A DNA stretch of 64,000 nt. Origin: Haemaphysalis longicornis (taxonomy: Eukaryota > Arthropoda > Arachnida > Ixodida > Ixodidae). The stretch covers positions 63,741,878 to 63,805,877 of the forward strand of contig CM023454.1 of NCBI GenBank assembly GCA_013339765.2. Reading direction: 5' to 3'. Under the pieces are notes generated by a model. That model saw only the letters and a program-made list of their open reading frames with translations. It ran no database searches and was not told where the DNA came from. Position numbers and translations under genes: made by a program. Of this stretch, positions 57,801 to 64,000 are shown piece after piece; positions within the stretch are counted from its first letter, which is position 1, and each line of letters begins with the position of its first letter.

Positions 57801-60800
57801 TTAACGTCCCACCTGGACTCTACCAAAGCGGTAAAATGGTGCAGGACAGCTTTTTATTTGCACTTTGTGTAAAAGGGCTTTGAAAATTTTGAATATATGT
57901 AGGCATTTATGTTTATGTTGTTTGATGAGTAGAACGAATACAGCTTATGCATCCAACACTGCCCCCAAAAATTAGTATTCATTGTTACAAGGATTAAGCC
58001 AGGGTTAAGTAACATGTCATGGTCTGACCAAATCCTGCTGGCCTCTTTTATAAGAAAAGCCAGGTAGCTTTTGCATCATTGATTATAAAACCATACTGAT
58101 ATGCCAAGCAAGCCAGTTTACGTGCAACATGCTGCCATGGTGGGGCATATTTAACTCTTCTACGATTCGAAGGATACTTTGTTTGAGCAAGCTTCCCGAG
58201 CAAACTCATTTTAACTATAAAAACGAGCATGTCAGACCTCTCCATTATGCATGCCATTTTTCTGAAAACGAACCTGGGAGATCAGTGTACTTTGACGTGA
58301 GCATTGCAGTGCTAAAGTAACTATTGCGAATTAAACATTTGTCCTGACAAACCAAAGGACCGAAGGGCACTCAACATACTGCGACCCCAGGTGGTGTTTT
58401 AGGTAGTTTCTATGTAAAAACACCTTCTGGAAGTACTGTTTATAAAAGAAAGCATCTGTAATCTGAGCTGTATCGCGACATGGTAATCAGTTTGAGATCG
58501 CCGTTGCGTGAAGGCTACATGTAAGCTCTGGAGAAGACCATTGTAATTTAAAGTGTACAAGTGTTCCATCTTCTTTTCTTCACGCAAAAACCGCTTCTCA
58601 GTGCGGTGACACAAATTATTTCCTGCAAATGAAACTATATACTCTTTCAGCAAAGAACCTACACTTTTTCCTCCGTTATGCCAGAAGGTGGAAGAAAGCC
58701 ATATTTTTATAGACGTGCAGGATTGCCCAAAGTGTGCCGGCTTCTGTGTTGTATAAACTGTATGAATATCCTCTGAGCATGGATGTAAAGGTTTCAGGTA
58801 TTCAGAGCCGCCCACAGGTAATCACGTTGAAACAGGGAATTAGAAGAAGTGCTTGATTTGTTGCCACGTAGACACTTCCAAATATAAGGCAGTTGATGTT
58901 TTATAAAACCCTTCTGTTTAGACTTGAACACGTGTTAGTTGACTGAAAGTTCGCTACTTTGTAGTTCAAGCATGACCGTTCTTGTTTTAGTTAGTGCCAA
59001 GCAGCGTGTGCGTTCTCTCGGTTGTTTATGGCTGCGTGTTCTTGCCTTGTGTATGTCTCCCGATTTTCGTTATTGGTTGTAGAACAAAAAACTCTCCAAC
59101 TCACATTTTTCTGCTTGACGAACACTCCTACACCCGCCGTTGACCTGGTTGAGATCAATCACGTGTAGTGATGCAGAGTATCAATAAAGTATTCTCTAGG
59201 CCTTTTTCGGTGGCTCCTCTCTCCCCCCAATTCTGGAGTCTATGTTACAGCGGAGCCTCTTTTGGGTTTTACATGATACTATATGTCCTTGGAATGACTC
59301 TTGCACAGGCATTTGAGGTTGTGTTCTTTGATGAGTTGCGTCTGCTCCTGCACGCGTAGTTTGTTATAAATTTGTGGGGAGAATTAGGTGTTTCTGAAGG
59401 TATATTCTGTTGTTGTCTACCTTCATTGAACTTATAAGAAAACAAACTGTACCGACCTTATCCAATATAACCATCTATATCCCATTACGCACCATAGATA
59501 TCTCACGTACGTCATGAATAGACATGTGCATTTAAAAGTCACCTTTATTAGATCAAAACCGTGTATATATAACGTTTGCATACCTATAACAGCAGCTCCA
59601 AAATATATTAAGGAATACTGTGTTTATTGGTAAAGCCCGCAGTGATTGTATTTTGTTCATATGCAAGAAATATAATTTGTCTTTTCGATGTCATTTTCAT
59701 GTCTCTGGAACAACAACAGGCTTGTTGAATTTTTTGTTATTGCACATTACTAGGATGTTGCTCGGAGGAATATGTGAGCATTACATCTAGATTGTTTAAA
59801 TTTTTTTGGGACATCATCCGGGTACATTGGCAAGGCTGCCATTGTGTTGTAGTAAATACAATCGTACATTCGGTAGTCTTTCGACATTTTCGAACCAATT
59901 ACTTGTATTTTGCGCTATTGATCTTGTTCCGGATTTTGCAATGCCGGCAATCTTGCATTGAATTCGCCAGATGACGTTTTCCGCTAGTTACAAGCCGAAC
60001 CCCCGTATATCGAGAAATTAGACTAATGTTTGGACAAGAAACATCAAGGAAACCGTTAATTCACGATCACATGAAATTTGCGTCGCCAAGTGACCACCGT
60101 ACTCCGCAGTATGTCAGCGACATCACACCTGGTGGATGTCGCTGACCACCACTGTAGTCTTCCATACTTTTTCAGTGTTTTCAATCGGCTTTGTTATGAG
60201 CAGCACCTTGTGGAAATTCAGTATGTTTAGAAATTTTGAACGGAGATTCTGAACGAAATGAAGAAAGGAGACACGCTAGCATATAAGAACAAAGCTATTT
60301 AAGTAATGGAAAATATTTTGATGGTTCTGCCGTGTTTCTATTAACGAGAGTATACTCTATGTGCATCACCAGATTATTCATCTTGCTTGCTCTAACTTGG
60401 CACAACTTTTCTACATTGGTCTGTTTACATTCTGGAGTGGCGTGCAGCTGTGTAAGGCAGACACCACACACACGCTTAAGCGCTGAATTCGACGCAAGTA
60501 CTACACTGTGCTGTGTCGGAATGATTGGATACACGGGACGGGTGAGAGCGCGTCGCGTTTTCAAATTTAATAAAATAGCAGCCATAGACGCTGCTTCATC
60601 CGCACTTCTTCCTATCAGCAATGGCGCAGCTGCTTGGGCGCTCCACGAGCATGCAGTTGGCGGCCGCCAAAAAAGAACGGCGCTCGTGTTGCATTTTCTG
60701 CGTCATTTTGTGTTATTAAGTAGCATACTTTCTCCGAAATCTGTAACTTGCGCGGTGGTTTATCACTTTCCGAAGTCACAGCTGCCACGGACATTATTAA

Positions 60801-61096
60801 GGAATAAACGTGCCTCCGATAGAGGGAACTTGTTGACCTCGAGGAAGGCGTGGCTTGTTTCTGTGTATGCGATGTGCTACACAAGTACCAAATGACATTG
60901 GACAATACAGATGAAGCATTTATACACCCTGACTACCTGTAACCTCCCCAAAAGCTGATTTTGAATAGAGGAAACTGCAAAATATATAATACTCTTACCT
61001 TTTTAATCTGAAACAAAACAGTTTCAAAAATATATTTCCTGCATTGTGCAGCGTCGGCATAAAGCCTTCGGAGTTTGTGCTAAAATTACAAGGTAG

Positions 61097-61098
<2 letters not shown>
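54850..61098. other. No recognised gene
   Basis: Over 6 kb of AT-rich sequence. The largest frame is 187 codons at 60332-60895 in a GC-richer patch; it has a hydrophobic start but no recognisable domain. No repeat copies of other parts of the window were seen here. Confidence 0.35.
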
Positions 61099-61140
<42 letters not shown>

Positions 61141-61141
61141 G

Positions 61142-61206
<65 letters not shown>

Positions 61207-61245
61207 TATATACATTTATATACATACATATATAAATATATAAAG
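61099..61245. repeat. (AC)n(AT)n compound microsatellite
   Basis: AC units to about 61134, then AT-rich units to 61245, with several short palindromes. Confidence 0.95.
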
Positions 61246-61639
61246 CTGTCCAGCCATTACCCTCTACAACCTCCACGAGAAAGTGTCTTCTGCGCCGACA
61301 AAGTCACTGGGACTGATAAAACCTGGTACTGCACCCTCCTACACAGCGTAAAAGCAGTTCTTGAAATAAATAATGATTATTAAAAGACGCATACGTTTCC
61401 AATTGCAAGTTTCAGCAGTTTCACAGTATTTGACTGTCGAGGTAGCTCCAAAGAGTTTGAGGGTTAAGCGTAGACCTGTAACTGCCGAATTACCCCCATT
61501 CAACACGAAAAAGAGGTAACCGGAACTAGACAACACATTCTTGCAATTCAAGCAGATAATTCAAAATCACTACGATACTATGTCCCATTCCCTACGCCAG
61601 GAAGAATAAATTCTTAGTAAGGAGCTAAGCGAAAAAGAA

Positions 61640-63850
61640 TCAGGCCTTCTTCGCAGCTACGAACCCAAAAAGGCATCCGCGAAACCCGAAATAAAAGTCC
61701 GTACATTTTTCCGAGATAATATTCTTAGCGATGACTACACCCGTAATATAAAGTTAGTCCCACTTCTAATGGCTCTCCAACATCTGAAAATGCACATGAA
61801 AATCGCCCCTTTAACGCGAATATTTCGCCGAATACTGACCATTCCCAGGTCACATTAGCGCCGGCACTAGTCAGCCTGGCAACGCAAACCCACATTTTCA
61901 TCCCCCTTCTGTCAGATCTCCCCAGGCCATCAACACTAACAAACATGTCACTGGAATTGTGATGAACCTCTCTAGTATTAGCCTGTCACCAGATCAGATG
62001 AGCGCCCTGTAAAAGGTCTGAAATTTTGCCCGGCAACTGCCAGTTTCGACGAATTTCAACTTTTTAAAGACTTTGGGAACGGCGCGCAGAAGAGGAGAAA
62101 GACGCTGTTCGGGGCACGCGCAGCGTGTGCGCGCTGGAGCGTGACGAGGGACTGAGGCAGTGCGTGCCTGGGCTTGGAGAAGATCGGACGTCTCAGGACG
62201 GGTTCGGGTCAGAGTTGACTAAAGGTGTGGTTTCTGGGGACTCGGTGTCTTTCTTGGGAGCCGCGGCCGGGCGCTAAGACCCCGGTACCACAAGACTTAG
62301 ATAACTTCTCCAGAAATATAAGACTGCGAAACTGCTTCCATGACCGTACTGCAACCGACGAAGCCAGAACTGCATTACCTAGCCATAAGCACTGGACCCA
62401 TCCCACGCGGATCGATACATGCCTGGACATTACATTAAAGCCGTTCATTGCGATGTACGAGCGGCATACCAAAAGCAAATCTCTTTCCGCCGTAACATCA
62501 CAAACAAGGAAAATAAAGTCCTGGAGGAACTCGCAGGTTCCCCGAAATAGTAATCAAACTGGCCGATAAAGCAGGCGCCATCGTGATCCTAGACAAAGCT
62601 GACTATGTCAACGAGGCTGATAGAAAACTGTGAGAATTTACGTCTTACAGAGTACTCCCTAGTGATCCTACTAATGATTATAAGCTAATTCTCAAATATA
62701 AACTCACTGAGCTTGTTCAAAATTCTGGAAATAAGTAAAAAAACTGCTCCTTCTCTTATCCCCTTAAGTCCAGTAGCAGGTAGATTCTACCTTCTCCCTA
62801 ACATTCATAAAAATAACAACCCAGGTCGCCCCATTGTTTCTGGCATTCCTACTGCCACCTAGAACTTCTCGCGCTATGTCTACTCTCTCAGTCGCGATAT
62901 TCCCCCCAGGATTCTATCCTTCATTAGAGATACAACCGATTTTCTCACGGATATTATGAAGATACAAACTCCTAACAACTTTTTACTTGTTACCCTGGAT
63001 GTCGTGTCACTATACACTAAAATTCCGCTTGGGGAATGGAATCACTGCTGTATCATGTGCGTATGAGCGGTCGGCGGGTGACAAATCTATCGATTCTCTC
63101 ACTCTTGAAACTTTCCTTCACCTTATTCTTGATCTTAACAATTTTGAGTTGTATGGTGTCAATTACGTGCACGTCAGTGGAACGTCAATGGGCACCAAAA
63201 TTGGGCCCAACTACGCGAATATCTTTATGACATGTCTAGAGTCAAACTTCCTCGAAATCCAAAATTTGAAGCCACTGTACTACAGAAGGTATATAGATGA
63301 TATATTCATAATATGACAGCACGATGAAATGTTACTTCCTGCGATTATTGAGGCTTTCAACTTTTGGCAATCGTACTATTTCCCTCTCTCATTCCTCGAC
63401 TACGAACAGCATAATTTTCCTGTGTGTTACTGTCACAGTTTCTCAGGACAGGCTTCAGACTAATCTCTATATGAAATCTCGAACACGCACCAGTATTTCC
63501 ATTTCCACAGCAGCCATGTCAGGCAATGCAAGACTGCAATACCTTACAGCTAATCTCAAATTTTTAGGCGAATCTGCACAAGGCAGGCGGATTTCGATTC
63601 TAACTGCAGAGAACCTAAAACCGCGCTCTTCAATCAAAAATACCCAGCGCAGGTGATCGATGACGCAATTACACGAGCTAACCAGTTGAACCGCACCGAC
63701 ATTATCGGTAAAAAAGCTCCAAAACCCAATCCACAAACAAACCCCGTTTTCAACAATTCGGGTTCTTCTCCGAAAATTGCATCCATACTAACGAAACATC
63801 ACAATAACCTTGCTCAGAGTGAATGCCTAAAAAGAATATTTACACTGACA
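61640..63850 (+). pseudogene. Penelope-like element, decayed, lacking its endonuclease
   Basis: Plus-strand pieces in PLE order. 62040-62070: 'SFDEFQLFKD'. 62298-62340: 'LDNFSRNIRLRNCF'. About 62545-62590: 'IVIKLADKAGAIVILDKADY'. About 62770-62850: 'SPVAGRFYLLPNIHKNNNPG'. 62985-63015: 'LVTLDVVSLYTKIPL' with a catalytic Asp. 63130-63240: 'NNFELYGVNYVHVSGTSMG' then 'TKIGPNYANIFM'. 63280-63310: 'YYRRYIDDIFII', the catalytic DD box. The end is 'ECLKRIFT' at 63820-63840. Full PLEs continue to a GIY-YIG endonuclease, absent here. The left limit is uncertain. Stops and shifts occur throughout. A solo LTR interrupts it at 62074-62292. Confidence 0.85.
62074..62292. mobile_element. Solo LTR inside the Penelope-like element
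   Basis: 219 bp from TGGGAACGGCGCGC to GGTACCACA, GC-rich unlike its surroundings. AGACTT flanks both sides (62068-62073 and 62293-62298). The PLE frame reads straight across if it is removed, so the borders are precise. TG…CA ends plus a 5-6-bp duplication fit a solo LTR left by LTR-LTR recombination. No full element of this family is in the window. Confidence 0.75.
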
Positions 63851-63884
63851 TAAATACCCCCCAAAGCGGGGGGGGGGCAATCGC

Positions 63885-63958
63885 ACCGCCGGTACCGTAG
63901 TGGTTATCGCACCAGACCGGTTTCTGGATGTCTTGGGTTCGGATCCCACCTGGCGGGC
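63885..63958 (+). tRNA. tRNA-like sequence (pseudogene or SINE head)
   Basis: Acceptor arms CCGCCGG and CTGGCGG pair with one wobble. GTAGTGGTTATCGC is an A-box/D-arm sequence, CCAGA/TCTGG pairs as an anticodon stem, and GGTTCGGATCCC at 63935-63946 is a near-perfect B box. A T7 run at 63959-63965 would end pol III transcription. The anticodon loop has six bases, so no anticodon is assigned and a functional tRNA is unlikely. It begins about 35 bp after the truncated PLE. Confidence 0.5.
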
Positions 63959-64000
63959 ATTTTTTCTCACTTTCTTTCCAAATTCTTTATCTGTTTCAAT

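Noticed and set aside
60332..60895. 187-codon frame with hydrophobic N-terminus, possible secreted protein
   Set aside because: No domain or credible signal cleavage context; composition follows a GC-richer patch. Not supported without transcript evidence.

Overview
This is a eukaryotic, repeat-dominated, intron/intergenic-type window. The most likely source is an ixodid tick genome. Support for that: a tRNA-derived SINE at 18713-18937 whose body resembles the tick Ruka family as I remember it, (AATC)n/(TGAT)n-tailed retroposons, and decayed LINE, Ty3/gypsy and Penelope pol fragments of arthropod type. I found no intact single-copy host gene. Nearly every protein-like reading frame is a broken piece of a mobile element, and many long gaps hold nothing I recognise.

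Layout: 0.7-1.5 kb, minus-strand end of an I-clade LINE (RNase H). 1.9-3.3 kb, decayed RTE-type LINE. 3.8-8.9 kb, structurally complete but frameshifted Ty3/gypsy element with two 231-bp LTRs and an ATAT target duplication. 10.0-12.4 kb, minus-strand LTR element with 200-bp LTRs. 13.3-13.7 kb, an ORF made of 60-codon repeats. 14.7-15.5 kb, inverted MITE pair. 16.2-18.5 kb, decayed gypsy pol. 18.7 kb, Ruka-like SINE whose tail is split by a 3-kb minus-strand LTR element (18.9-22.0 kb). 25.3-26.2 kb, LINE 3' end. 30.2-30.8 kb, collapsed LTR element. 34.6-35.8 kb, rearranged gypsy integrase flanked by LTR pieces.

The most striking region is 39.7-54.8 kb. A LINE with an inverted 5' segment (twin-priming signature) is split in its reverse-transcriptase ORF by about 12.77 kb of DNA (40257-53026). 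The ends of that insert are inverted arrays of a roughly 16-bp minisatellite, bordered by a GTAAA (possibly CCGTAAA) duplication, and the LINE protein resumes in the same frame on the far side. Inside it lie three more unrelated 15-17-bp minisatellite families arranged as inverted arms (44.9-46.4, 46.4/49.9 and 48.0-49.2 kb), a TA-flanked MITE, tail-to-tail retroposons and two tandem hAT-like nonautonomous units. I read the insert as a very large foldback-type transposon that has accumulated other foldback-type elements. No transposase is visible, so it would be nonautonomous.

54.9-61.1 kb has no recognisable content. 61.6-63.85 kb is a decayed Penelope-like element split by a 219-bp solo LTR, and a tRNA-like sequence ends the window. 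All family assignments come from reading translated motifs and comparing copies by eye within the window; no database search was possible.
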